Shown here piece after piece: positions 1 to 7,018 of a stretch of DNA of 37,592 bases. The stretch lies in NCBI GenBank assembly GCA_041743655.1, contig JBGTMJ010000003.1, positions 1 through 37,592 on the forward strand, in the 5' to 3' direction. Every line of letters begins with the position of its first letter. Position 1 is the stretch's first letter. A model generated the notes under the pieces. It saw nothing but the letters and a program-made list of their open reading frames with translations. It searched no databases and was not told the origin of the DNA. This DNA is from JARIHD01 sp041743655 (GTDB lineage: Bacteria > Patescibacteriota > Saccharimonadia > Saccharimonadales > UBA4665). Both the position numbers and the translations under genes were made by a program.

Positions 1-824
1 CTCTGTCCAGTGCCCGCCTTAACTGCATCGTTATATACGTCAGGCATGCGTTGCTTTGTTTTAGCTCTATCCTCGTGGTTAACGACCGAGCCAAAATGAT
101 CATAGTTCAAAATTCTCCCGTACTGGCGATTTGCGATTTGCGAGGCAATCGAACCTTGAATAAGGGACAAAACATTCTGCCCAGTTAACTGAGGCCGACC
201 CGTAGAAAATGTATGAGTAATTTTTTGCCCTCGGTTACCAAGTTCGGTTCCCAGCGCAGTGCCTATAACTCCACCCATTGAGTCACCAGAAATCTTATTA
301 ACACTGTATCCTTGCTTATGTAGTGCATCCGCAAGGCATTTAATGGTAAAAAGTGCTTCTGAGTCACGTGTGAGACGGCCGGTTTCGCGAAAATATTTGG
401 CGTCCTCACCTTGGATATTACTAGAATAACCATTACCAAACGAAGCTATGTACAACGCCGGTTGTTTATGAACTGCTGCACGTAAAGCGAATTCATAGGC
501 ATTTCCAGGATTATTAGTTATGCTTGATCCAGCCGTTGATATGTGAGCTCTATAATTTAAATCCTGGGGGTTCTTCTTATCTTCGACATTAACACTAGCG
601 ATTTCAAAGAAATGTCCGTCTACTTCTACAAAGTCTAGAGAGTCGTTAATTTCTTTAAGTTTAGAGGATATGATATCTATGTATTTATCTTCATCGTCCT
701 TTAATATCCTGTAATCACCAGGTAGCACGATTGATTCATTAACGTCATGAACACCGTCAGACGCAAGTCTCTGTCCGGGTACGATAACGGGTTCGTAATC
801 GTAAAAAGACTCCCACTTATTCAT
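1..824 (-). CDS. alpha/beta-hydrolase-fold protein, C-terminus beyond window
   Basis: Open frame from ATG at 824 to the window edge (274 codons, no stop), so the C-terminus is missing. Around residue 195 it has the nucleophile elbow GDSMGG (G-x-S-x-G-G), typical of serine alpha/beta hydrolases, preceded by a beta-strand-like stretch (LYIASFGNG) that resembles the strand before the oxyanion hole. There is no signal peptide or membrane helix. The neighbour at 910-2085 has the same general layout and its own elbow, so the two look like tandem divergent paralogues. There is no Shine-Dalgarno site; the extended -10 box ends 9 nt before the ATG. The substrate cannot be predicted. The fold call rests on one motif plus context. 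Confidence 0.7.
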   Translation of the reverse strand, partial: MNKWESFYDYEPVIVPGQRLASDGVHDVNESIVLPGDYRILKDDEDKYIDIISSKLKEINDSLDFVEVDGHFFEIASVNVEDKKNPQDLNYRAHISTAGSSITNNPGNAYEFALRAAVHKQPALYIASFGNGYSSNIQGEDAKYFRETGRLTRDSEALFTIKCLADALHKQGYSVNKISGDSMGGVIGTALGTELGNRGQKITHTFSTGRPQLTGQNVLSLIQGSIASQIANRQYGRILNYDHFGSVVNHEDRAKTKQRMPDVYNDAVKAGTGQ

Positions 825-833
825 AGAATATAT

Positions 834-862
834 ATTCTAACATACTATACTTGTAATTGCAA
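834..862 (-). promoter_or_regulatory. promoter of the 1-824 hydrolase gene, overlapping two palindromes
   Basis: TTGCAA (857-862), a 17-nt spacer and TAGAAT (834-839) preceded by TGT, forming an extended -10. The -10 is 9 nt from the ATG. A perfect 14-bp palindrome (825-838, AGAATATATATTCT) abuts the start codon and a 22-bp near-perfect palindrome (846-867, arms TATACTTG/CAAGTATA) covers the -35. Either could be a repressor site; no cognate regulator is visible nearby. Confidence 0.5.
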
Positions 863-909
863 GTATAACCAGCTGACTAGGCAATAGTTAAAAGAAACTT
901 TTTTAATTC

Positions 910-2085
910 TTAACTTAAGACTTCTTTGAAACCACGATTCAACATTGCGGCATAGGCTACATAATTTTCGCCAAAGCTGTGCGGTGCCATACCCCGAGCC
1001 GCTAGTATTTTTAGCAAACCAGACGTAGCAATCCTCTTTATATCCTCATTTTTCTGTAGTGTTTTTTCAAAATCACTACCAGTTATGGCACTAACTTCAC
1101 CATAGCCTACTGCAACAGGGATACCCCGATTAACAGCCGATACTATGTTTGGCAGAATATACGCACCTTTCGTTAGCCCTCGTGCAGAGCGGATGTTAGC
1201 ATGCAGATTGCCATTTTTATATAAGTTGTCTTGCCACTGCTCGGTACTACCGGGATGAATATCTAGGCGTGGCGTGGGACCATCGTCTATCCAGGTACCG
1301 CTCACATCTTCAGGTTTGGTGTTGGCTTCAAAATCACTTCCGTATTCTTTCACAAAAGTAGGGAAAGATTTCTCGCGGTAGTTTGGGGTTTCTACTACGA
1401 CAGATCCTATTACCTCATTACAAGATCTGGTAGCAAGACCTATCATATCCGCGGTAACGGCAGCACCGCGTGAATAGCCATAAGGCAAAACACCTATGAA
1501 ACCTATGTGATCTACAACAAGCAAAGCTCTTTTCGCATATGGCGTAAAATCGCCTTGTGAAACTTGCAGGTTTTCTTCTTTCAAAAGGTCGGATTTATAC
1601 TCTACTCCCGGCCCGGCTGTGACTAGTAAAGGAAGGGGTTTACCGTCGGGTGCCATAATTTCAGTTTCTCGGTTGAAGTGATATAACAATGCACTTTTTA
1701 TAACCGTATTCAAAGCATTACTATTGATGCGTTGTTCTGGTTTTAGATTTTTTCGCTCATCTACGGGAGTATTAATAAAACTTAGAACTTTATCCAAACT
1801 ATCACGCGGGGTAACTCCAGTGCCAAAAGGCGTTTGAGTTACAGCGACATACGCATCAGAGTCACCCTCAGACTTGAAAAGAGCGTATGGCGGCAATCCG
1901 TTCTCGCTCTCATGAATTGAGTTATATATCTTATTAGAAAAGAACTCTTCTGGATCAGCCTTTTTATATTCGTCATCAAATCTTTCAAGGCTAACTTCAA
2001 GATCACCGGGTAAGTTGGTTACGCGGTGGTTGTTATTAATAGTAAAAACATCTCTATAAGGATAAGGCTGTTTTTGAGTATTCAC
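910..2085 (-). CDS. alpha/beta-hydrolase-fold protein
   Basis: 391 residues read from GTG. The nucleophile elbow GYSRG lies near residue 205 after a strand-like VVDHIGFIGVLP, and a candidate catalytic histidine lies near the C-terminus in APHSFGENY. No transport signal is seen. The frame extends two codons upstream to TTG (2091), but the strong Shine-Dalgarno GAGGTGAT (2098-2091) would overlap a TTG start, while it sits 9 nt from the GTG at 2085, so GTG is preferred. It lies 85 nt upstream of the 1-824 paralogue and behind its own promoter just past trmD. Related cytosolic esterases or peptidases are possible, but no specific family is recognised. Confidence 0.7.
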   Translation of the reverse strand: MNTQKQPYPYRDVFTINNNHRVTNLPGDLEVSLERFDDEYKKADPEEFFSNKIYNSIHESENGLPPYALFKSEGDSDAYVAVTQTPFGTGVTPRDSLDKVLSFINTPVDERKNLKPEQRINSNALNTVIKSALLYHFNRETEIMAPDGKPLPLLVTAGPGVEYKSDLLKEENLQVSQGDFTPYAKRALLVVDHIGFIGVLPYGYSRGAAVTADMIGLATRSCNEVIGSVVVETPNYREKSFPTFVKEYGSDFEANTKPEDVSGTWIDDGPTPRLDIHPGSTEQWQDNLYKNGNLHANIRSARGLTKGAYILPNIVSAVNRGIPVAVGYGEVSAITGSDFEKTLQKNEDIKRIATSGLLKILAARGMAPHSFGENYVAYAAMLNRGFKEVLS

Positions 2086-2144
2086 ATTCAATCACCTCGT
2101 CAAACCAGTAATGTTGACAATTTCATTTTATGGTCAATGACAGC

Positions 2145-2173
2145 ACAATATCACTTATATGTATCTTTGTCAA
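2145..2173 (-). promoter_or_regulatory. sigma-70-type promoter of the 910-2085 hydrolase
   Basis: Consensus TTGACA (2168-2173), 17-nt spacer and TATTGT (2145-2150) preceded by TGA. It starts about 28 nt past the trmD stop. The predicted start of transcription near 2138 gives a leader of about 50 nt containing the Shine-Dalgarno site. Confidence 0.65.
2147..2164 (+). repeat. 18-nt repeat, copy 1
   Basis: AATATCACTTATATGTAT occurs here, inside the promoter spacer of the hydrolase gene, and again at 25198-25215, directly before the 5' end of tRNA-Leu(GAG). The identity is exact over 18 nt and in the same orientation. Confidence 0.8.
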
Positions 2174-2200
2174 CTCCTTCAATCACAGCTTTGGTATCGG

Positions 2201-2848
2201 CTAGTGTTTGCCAGCACGCCACTTAGCTATCTCTGCATGGTTGCCACTTAGCAGGACTTCTGGTACTTTCTGGCCACGAAAGTCTTCGGGACGGGTGTAT
2301 TGTGGAAACTCAATATTTTCATCATTCTCTTGGAAGGACTCGATTTCTGTACTTGTTTCACCACCGAGAACACCGGGTAGCAGGCGTACGATGCTATCAA
2401 TCATTACCATAGCCGGCAGCTCACCGCCAGTCAGTATGTAGTTGCCGATACAATACTGCCGGTCTACCCACTCAGTAATGCGCTCATCATAGCCCTCATA
2501 CCTCGGGCACACGATAATGAGGCCCTGGTCTAGCGCAGCTAGTTCTTTGGCGTCGGACTGCTTATATACCTTCCCTCGAGGCGTAGGTAACAGAACCAAT
2601 GCGCTCTCATCCTTACTTTTAGCTTGTTCGATAGCGGCTACTAACGGTTCTGGTTTAAGGAGCATACCATCACCTCCACCATAAGGGGTATCATCAACTT
2701 GCCTGCGTGAGCCTAAGCCAAACTCCCGCAGATTAATATATTCGAACTGAGCAATATCGCGATCCTGCGCTTTCCAGAGCATGCTGGTGTTGAGCACACC
2801 CTGGAACATCTCCGGGAATAGAGTAATGATCTGTATCTTCTTTGTCAT
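2201..2848 (-). CDS. trmD: tRNA (guanine-N1)-methyltransferase TrmD
   Basis: 215-residue SPOUT methyltransferase that makes m1G37 in tRNAs with G36, which prevents +1 frameshifting; cytoplasmic homodimer. The family signatures are clear: the N-terminal IQIITLFPEMF strand, VDDTPYGGGDGMLLKPEP, PRYEGYDERI, and the SAM-binding knot around ILTGGELPAMVMIDSIVRLLPG. The C-terminal helical domain is shorter than in E. coli (about 255 residues in total), leaving WRAGKH as the end. In many bacteria trmD follows rpsP-khpA-rimM; here rimM is absent from the window and trmD is separated from khpA by a terminator and has its own promoter. The ATG lies 8 nt after an extended -10, so the mRNA is probably leaderless. 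Confidence 0.97.
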   Translation of the reverse strand: MTKKIQIITLFPEMFQGVLNTSMLWKAQDRDIAQFEYINLREFGLGSRRQVDDTPYGGGDGMLLKPEPLVAAIEQAKSKDESALVLLPTPRGKVYKQSDAKELAALDQGLIIVCPRYEGYDERITEWVDRQYCIGNYILTGGELPAMVMIDSIVRLLPGVLGGETSTEIESFQENDENIEFPQYTRPEDFRGQKVPEVLLSGNHAEIAKWRAGKH

Positions 2849-2856
2849 TTCTACAA

Positions 2857-2865
2857 ATTATATCA
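2857..2865 (-). promoter_or_regulatory. extended -10 promoter of trmD (leaderless)
   Basis: TGATATAAT, a perfect -10 with the TGn extension. The TATAAT ends 8 nt before the trmD ATG, so transcription should begin at or next to the start codon. No good -35 and no Shine-Dalgarno site is visible. Confidence 0.65.
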
Positions 2866-2894
2866 GTAGACTCCCCCTTAGGAATAATCCATAC

Positions 2895-2928
2895 ACAGAA
2901 AGACCCCGATCACTCGGGGTCTTTCTGT
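2895..2928. terminator. strong hairpin terminator between khpA and trmD
   Basis: Perfect 15-bp stem (2895-2909 with 2914-2928) around a TCAC loop, with a GC core (GACCCCGA/TCGGGGTC) and T-rich ends within the stem. It ends the minus-strand rpsP-khpA transcript upstream of the trmD promoter. Confidence 0.85.
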
Positions 2929-3022
2929 CACATAAAGCTCCCAGATACCTTTACAGATAAATGGCTCGCATGAGCTTGTAGTTTTTTGTTTTTGTAACGT
3001 TCGTCTTTTAGACTACTGGATA

Positions 3023-3439
3023 CTATACATCAAGATCATCAAACTCTTCAAGCTCTTTTCGAGTCTTAGTTACAACAGTGTTGTGATCATCCTCAGTTTT
3101 GGTAGTTTCAACAGTGTCGTCGCCAAAGCTATCCTGGCTTTTCGCAGCATCATCTTGCGAATCGCGCGTGGAAGACCCTCCAGGAGCACCCACACCATTG
3201 TCCACGATCTTTAAGTTATAGCGTGCATCATTCTTTGTCCCCAGAGCCCGAAGCAGGGTCCGCAGGCTCTGTGCCGTAGCACCCCGCTTACCAATAACAC
3301 GACCCAGGTCTTCAGGGTCGACCGTGAGTTCCAGCAGGACTCCCTTTTCATCGATACGGCGTTCAACACTTACCGAATCAGGTTTGCCTACCAGTGATTT
3401 AACGATAAACTCTACGAATTGTTGGTCAATGCTGCTCAT
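3023..3439 (-). CDS. khpA: KH-domain RNA-binding protein KhpA with acidic tail
   Basis: 138 residues. Residues 1-78 form the single type-II KH domain of KhpA/YlqC, with the GxxG loop in GRVIGKRGATAQ and the N-terminal IVKSLVGKPDSV. In Gram-positives KhpA works with KhpB as an RNA chaperone affecting cell elongation and division. Typical members have 75-85 residues; here about 60 extra residues rich in Asp, Ser, Thr and Glu form a disordered acidic tail (ending LEEFDDLDV). The gene follows rpsP by 88 nt, the usual order. Shine-Dalgarno GGAGGA lies 9 nt before the ATG. The tail is unusual for the family and could modulate RNA binding; this is inference. Confidence 0.9.
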   Translation of the reverse strand: MSSIDQQFVEFIVKSLVGKPDSVSVERRIDEKGVLLELTVDPEDLGRVIGKRGATAQSLRTLLRALGTKNDARYNLKIVDNGVGAPGGSSTRDSQDDAAKSQDSFGDDTVETTKTEDDHNTVVTKTRKELEEFDDLDV

Positions 3440-3527
3440 ATCAGGTGCTCCTCCATTACTGTAGTATCTACATTATAGCAACATTATATCCAGCCCGTAC
3501 AAAGAGCCGCTTTAACAGATACTTTAG

Positions 3528-3926
3528 TTATGCTTCTTCTTTGGGAGTGGCGGCTTCATCCGGCTTCCCGGCAGTTGCTTCTTTTGCTTCTGCTGCCGGT
3601 TGCTTGTCTACCTTTGGCTGGTTCCTGCGCAATTTTTCGGCATTGCGTATTTTACCAGCTTTCTTATCGGTGATCTTTACCCATTCTGGGAGTTTGACAC
3701 CTTCGCGTTTCAGCAAGCCAGCGGCGCGCTCAGATGGTTGGGCGCCATGGCCAAGGTAGAAAGAGATCTTTTCTTTGTCGAGCTTCACGGTCTTTTCATG
3801 CGGATCGTAGTTACCAAGCTGCGCGACAACTTTGCCGCTAGTAGGTGTTAGACGAGCTTCTTGAACTATCACGCGGAACATTGCGTGTCCTTTACGACCA
3901 GTACGTTGCATACGGATAGCTAGCAT
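3528..3926 (-). CDS. rpsP: 30S ribosomal protein bS16
   Basis: 132 residues. The first 85 are a clear bS16: LAIRMQRTGRKGHAMFRVIV, then QLGNYDPHEK and ISFYLGHGAQPSERAAGLLKREGV. bS16 binds 16S rRNA in the body of the small subunit and is an early assembly protein. The remaining 45 residues form an Ala/Glu/Lys/Pro-rich tail (ending TPKEEA), longer than the E. coli protein (82 residues) and probably disordered. The gene precedes khpA and follows rnc by 88 nt. The best Shine-Dalgarno-like purine run (GGAAGAGAGA) lies about 14 nt before the ATG, rather far. Confidence 0.96.
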   Translation of the reverse strand: MLAIRMQRTGRKGHAMFRVIVQEARLTPTSGKVVAQLGNYDPHEKTVKLDKEKISFYLGHGAQPSERAAGLLKREGVKLPEWVKITDKKAGKIRNAEKLRRNQPKVDKQPAAEAKEATAGKPDEAATPKEEA

Positions 3927-4014
3927 AATGCTTGGTAAATCTCTCTTCCTTTGCGTTACAGATTTCTAAAGTAATCTTGATATATTTTACAGATAAGCGT
4001 CTCTGATGTCAAAT

Positions 4015-4737
4015 CTATACCGGTTGAATGTTACTGCTGCTAGATGTATATCGCTGAAGCGCAATCTCGGCAGCTTTCTGCTGGCCAGCTTGTTTACTTG
4101 GGCCTGTTCCTTCGCCTCTCAGTTCGCCTTGCACAAACACACCCACGGTAAACGTTTTGTCATGATCGGGGCCTTCTTCGCTCAGGACTTTATACAGTGG
4201 TGTATGGCCCTCACGGCTTTGTGCCATTTCCTGCAAATGAGACTTGGCATCCATCCATGACCCACTATCCAAAATTTCTTTGAAAGTACTTAAGATACTT
4301 CTGGTGATAAAGTCCTTAGCAACGTCATACCCCTGGTCCAGGTATATCGCTCCTACCACCGCTTCGTAACTGTTAGCCAGTATCTGGGCACGAGCACGTT
4401 CAGTACCATGGCGTTCGCCCCGGCTCAAACGCAATAGAGGCTCAAACCCAAAATTGCTTGCCGCAGCACCAATACTTTCGGTGCGTACTAACGCACTGCG
4501 CCAGTTAGTCAAAATACCTTCCGGTTCACTGAAGTTGTCAAATAAGTATTTCGTTACTACCAGTTCCAGCACGGCATCGCCCAGAAACTCCAGGCGTTCA
4601 TTATGCTCGGGGGCAGTCTTTTTGTGCTCGTTCACATAGGAACGGTGCGTGAATGCGAGCACAAGAAGGCTGATATCGTTGAAGGTGACACCCAGCTTCT
4701 CCCGTGCAAACGCCTGATAAACACTATAATCTTGCAT
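4015..4737 (-). CDS. rnc: ribonuclease III
   Basis: Double-strand-specific endoribonuclease that processes rRNA precursors and structured mRNAs. The catalytic signature NERLEFLGDAVLELV is present near residue 46, with the second acidic helix (AVVGAIYLDQGYD) around residue 115 carrying the metal-binding residues. A double-stranded RNA-binding domain occupies about residues 160-232 (KSHLQEMAQ to GPSKQAGQQKAAEIAL). Full length for the family (240 residues). ATG at 4737 is used here; a GTG at 4740 directly precedes it and cannot be excluded. Either start overlaps the end of the Nudix gene by 14-17 nt, so the two are translationally coupled. Confidence 0.95.
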   Translation of the reverse strand: MQDYSVYQAFAREKLGVTFNDISLLVLAFTHRSYVNEHKKTAPEHNERLEFLGDAVLELVVTKYLFDNFSEPEGILTNWRSALVRTESIGAAASNFGFEPLLRLSRGERHGTERARAQILANSYEAVVGAIYLDQGYDVAKDFITRSILSTFKEILDSGSWMDAKSHLQEMAQSREGHTPLYKVLSEEGPDHDKTFTVGVFVQGELRGEGTGPSKQAGQQKAAEIALQRYTSSSSNIQPV

Positions 4738-5227
4738 CACGTATTTTCTTCATCCCAATTAACATTAATTTACCAATGTCATCATAGGCAATCTTATCGA
4801 TAGCCTGGTTAACCGGAAACCAGCGGATGTCATTCAACCAATCTTCAGGGGTAAGGTCATTGGTATCACCCAAGCCCTGCACCAAGTATATATGCATGGT
4901 CATGAGAACCAAGGTCTGGCTGCGGCGATAACGAAAATTCACTTTGCCAAGCCAGTTTAGAACCTTCATTTCTTTTAGGCCGGCTTCTTCACGTATTTCC
5001 CGCTCAGCTGTGGCTTTCGGCTCTTCGTCCGGCTCAACATGTCCTTTTGGAATGGTCCAACGATTCTTAGCATCTTGGATTAGCAGAATCTCCAAGCGGC
5101 CACCACGCTTTTCATTACGGCGGAAGATTATCCCGCCAGAGGTAGTTTCACGGACTACTTCCTGGATCGTCGGCCTCACGCCAGGTATAAACCTGCGGAT
5201 TCCCTGGATTGGCTTAGGTCTCTTCAT
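4724..5227 (-). CDS. Nudix hydrolase
   Basis: 167 residues with a perfect Nudix box (G-x5-E-x7-R-E-I-x-E-E-x-G-L) at about residues 63-85, beginning at GHVEPDE and ending at REIREEAGL. These glutamates bind the Mg2+ that hydrolyses nucleoside diphosphates linked to another moiety. The preceding strand GGIIFRRN and following LNWLGKVNFRYRR fit a MutT/diadenosine-polyphosphate type fold, but the substrate (oxidised nucleotides, Ap4A or capped RNA) cannot be chosen from sequence. A 35-residue basic N-terminal extension (KRPKPIQGIRRFIPG) precedes the domain. The ATG lies 4 nt after the nusB stop, so it is in an operon with nusB and rnc. Confidence 0.9.
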   Translation of the reverse strand: MKRPKPIQGIRRFIPGVRPTIQEVVRETTSGGIIFRRNEKRGGRLEILLIQDAKNRWTIPKGHVEPDEEPKATAEREIREEAGLKEMKVLNWLGKVNFRYRRSQTLVLMTMHIYLVQGLGDTNDLTPEDWLNDIRWFPVNQAIDKIAYDDIGKLMLIGMKKIRDARL

Positions 5228-5230
5228 ACC

Positions 5231-5698
5231 TTACTTACCTTCTTCCTGCGAGCTTTTCAGCTCACTGTCCCCTCCACTGCGCTGCCTCAGTGCAGTACCA
5301 AGTACACCGTTAATGAACTTGGACGAATTGTCACTTCCGAAAGCCTTAGCCAGCTCTACGGCTTCGTTGATGACCACCTTTGGTGGAACGTCGGGTTCAT
5401 ACGTCAGCTCATACAGACCAATGCGCAAGACGACTCGGTCCATACGTGCAATCTGTTCGATTGGCCATTCCGGCGCAATCGGCTGTAGTGTAGCATCAAG
5501 CTCTGTCACACGCCCGCTTACGCCATGTACAACCCGTTCGATAAAACCCTTATCATCAACAGTGCCCTCGTAGCGGGCAATATTACGCGACAATATAGCT
5601 CCAAGGTCGAGGCTTGTGTCACCAGCACCCAGACGAAAATCCTGTTCGTAGAGGGTTTGGAGAGCAATAATGCGACCAAGGTGACGATTCGATGCCAT
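5231..5698 (-). CDS. nusB: transcription antitermination factor NusB
   Basis: 155 residues, all-helical NusB family. N-terminal SNRHLGRIIALQTLYEQDF and C-terminal PPKVVINEAVELAKAFGSDNS with KFINGVLG are the standard signatures. NusB binds boxA RNA with S10 and drives processive antitermination of rRNA operons. A short Ser/Glu/Lys tail follows the domain. First gene of the nusB-Nudix-rnc unit; downstream neighbours start within 4 nt or overlap. Its promoter lies in the 53-nt gap after the bL32 stop. Confidence 0.95.
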   Translation of the reverse strand: MASNRHLGRIIALQTLYEQDFRLGAGDTSLDLGAILSRNIARYEGTVDDKGFIERVVHGVSGRVTELDATLQPIAPEWPIEQIARMDRVVLRIGLYELTYEPDVPPKVVINEAVELAKAFGSDNSSKFINGVLGTALRQRSGGDSELKSSQEEGK

Positions 5699-5726
5699 AT
5701 TGTTAAGATTTTCCGTTTATGGTTTT

Positions 5727-5732
5727 AGTATA
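5727..5732 (-). promoter_or_regulatory. -10 box candidate upstream of nusB
   Basis: TATACT preceded by GGG, 28 nt before the nusB ATG. No convincing -35 hexamer is seen, so nusB may instead be partly read through from the bL32 gene. Confidence 0.4.
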
Positions 5733-5751
5733 CCCTACCGGCATACTAACT

Positions 5752-5898
5752 TTAAACTGTCTTCTTGCCAGTTTCGCGGGCAGTCGTACGGACTTTCACT
5801 GGTGACTTTGCATTGACAGCACGGGCCAGTTTAAGTACCAAGTGGCTGCGCCGGGCGCCGGTACGGCGGGCAGATGTACGTTTCTTTGGTTTACCCAT
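5752..5898 (-). CDS. rpmF: 50S ribosomal protein bL32, zinc-free short form
   Basis: 48-residue, strongly basic protein starting MGKPKKRTSARRTGARRSH, which matches the N-terminal tail of bL32 (M-x-x-P-K-x-K-x-S-x-x-R-R). The rest contains no cysteine, whereas classical bL32 carries two CxxC pairs forming a zinc ribbon; this is a C-minus form truncated before the ribbon. bL32 sits in the large subunit near the peptide exit region. A clear Shine-Dalgarno TAAGGAG lies 10 nt before the ATG and a good promoter lies upstream. Identification is by the N-terminal half and position beside nusB, so some doubt remains. Confidence 0.8.
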   Translation of the reverse strand: MGKPKKRTSARRTGARRSHLVLKLARAVNAKSPVKVRTTARETGKKTV

Positions 5899-5912
5899 TG
5901 AGAAGGGGCTCC

Positions 5913-5942
5913 TTACCTAATAATCTGTTATTTACCTAATAA
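5913..5942. repeat. 11-nt direct repeat in the bL32 leader
   Basis: TTACCTAATAA occurs at 5913-5923 and 5932-5942, 19 nt apart. On the transcribed strand the copy nearer the gene (TTATTAGGTAA) runs into the Shine-Dalgarno site GGAG. Nine of the 11 nt also occur at 6881-6889. Confidence 0.7.
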
Positions 5943-5952
5943 CTTGTGTTTC

Positions 5953-5981
5953 ATTATACCCGCCTTACAAGCAAAACTCAA
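5953..5981 (-). promoter_or_regulatory. promoter of rpmF
   Basis: TTGAGT (5976-5981), 17-nt spacer and perfect TATAAT (5953-5958). Predicted start near 5946 gives a leader of about 48 nt holding the direct repeats and the Shine-Dalgarno site. Confidence 0.7.
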
Positions 5982-6044
5982 GAGGTGACATTGGTTTGAA
6001 ACTTCATTCTGCCATTGCTATGGCTGCGGTCCAACCATAAAGAT

Positions 6045-6814
6045 TCATCTTGCATATCCGGTGATTCTGCGAGAAAGATCGCGTAGCTCAAACATGTCTG
6101 AAGTGACTTTATCGGTAAGACTACATTGATTGCTGAGCAGAAATTCGACCTGTGCATCTCCATCTCCACCTGTGTTAGAGAAATATACATCCCTGATATC
6201 TACATCCTTTAAGAAGGGTGCTACATAGGCCTGACAATCCGGCGTTAGCCCACTTAACTGTCGGTTAAGTTCGTCGCTCGACTGTATACGCTTTTGTTCG
6301 AATGATTGGGACTTTAGATTAAGCCATTCTTCATGATCCTTCGCACCGCCGAATCCATGACGATCAGAGTAGGATTCAGTGGCTCTAATTATTCGGGTAG
6401 CTTGTAGCAAGGTGGCCATATCGACCTTAGCCTTATCTTCAGTAGTGCACTCAGTACTCGATATAACTTTACGGTGCTTATCGGCATCAGGAGTGCTGCG
6501 TACGCCATTCGTGTCAAAGCTCGCACTATATAAATAAGGCAATACAATTTTTGACAAGGCGGCGTTAGTTGGCTCATTCGTGACACAAGTAGGGCGCTGA
6601 GCCGGCCAACGTTGGCTTTACGTTCTTGAGATTTCTTGTATTTCGCCTCAACATTCTGAGGTGTAGCGGCACTTGTGAGGACTCCATGGATGGTTACGCC
6701 TGCTAGTGTTAGCGTCATTCCCCATAAGGCTAATCCCGTGAGCCATCTTTGTACGGGATCGTTGTCAGTCTGATTACTGGACAATGGTTCATCATCCTTC
6801 CCGTGACTTTTCAT
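6045..6814 (-). pseudogene. small membrane-anchored protein with a -1 frame shift
   Basis: The reading frame opened at ATG 6814 has an excellent ribosome site (GGAAGGAGAAGA) and encodes a hydrophilic N-terminus and one membrane helix (about residues 24-50), then runs to a stop at 6389. From about 6625 to 6045 the convincing protein lies in the -1 frame: it continues as a soluble, Ser/Thr/Asp-rich domain with paired cysteines (RPTCVTNEP to LSRRITGYAR, about 190 residues). The frames can only be joined between about 6580 and 6625, around the palindrome CCAACGTTGG and a GCCGGC. Possibilities are a recent frameshift mutation, a sequence error or programmed slippage; no canonical slippery heptamer was found. 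Family not recognised. Confidence 0.55.
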
Positions 6815-7018
6815 TCTTCTCCTTCCTACTGCAGAGACTTCGCTACCAGTTACTGTTAAGTAGCATAAACTGCATGGTTATTACCTAATGTGTCGAAAAA
6901 TATCCGACATAAACACGGTGACAGCACATACGTCACAATATACTAACACTGAATTGACTAACTATCAACTAGTATATTATTCATTCTTCCTACATCGATA
7001 AAGCTAGGATATTTTTAT

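Noticed and set aside
5978..6190. 70-codon minus-strand frame
   Set aside because: It overlaps the end of the frame-shifted gene and the bL32 promoter, with no start signal.
6389..6560. C-terminal part of the first-frame ORF (6389-6814) as real protein
   Set aside because: It overlaps the better-looking -1 frame and is Leu/Tyr/Arg-rich in the manner of an out-of-frame translation.
6530..6560. Programmed -1 slippage at CAAAAATTG
   Set aside because: The heptamer does not fit X-XXY-YYZ in the incoming frame, and the switch must occur upstream, near the frame-B stop at about 6620.
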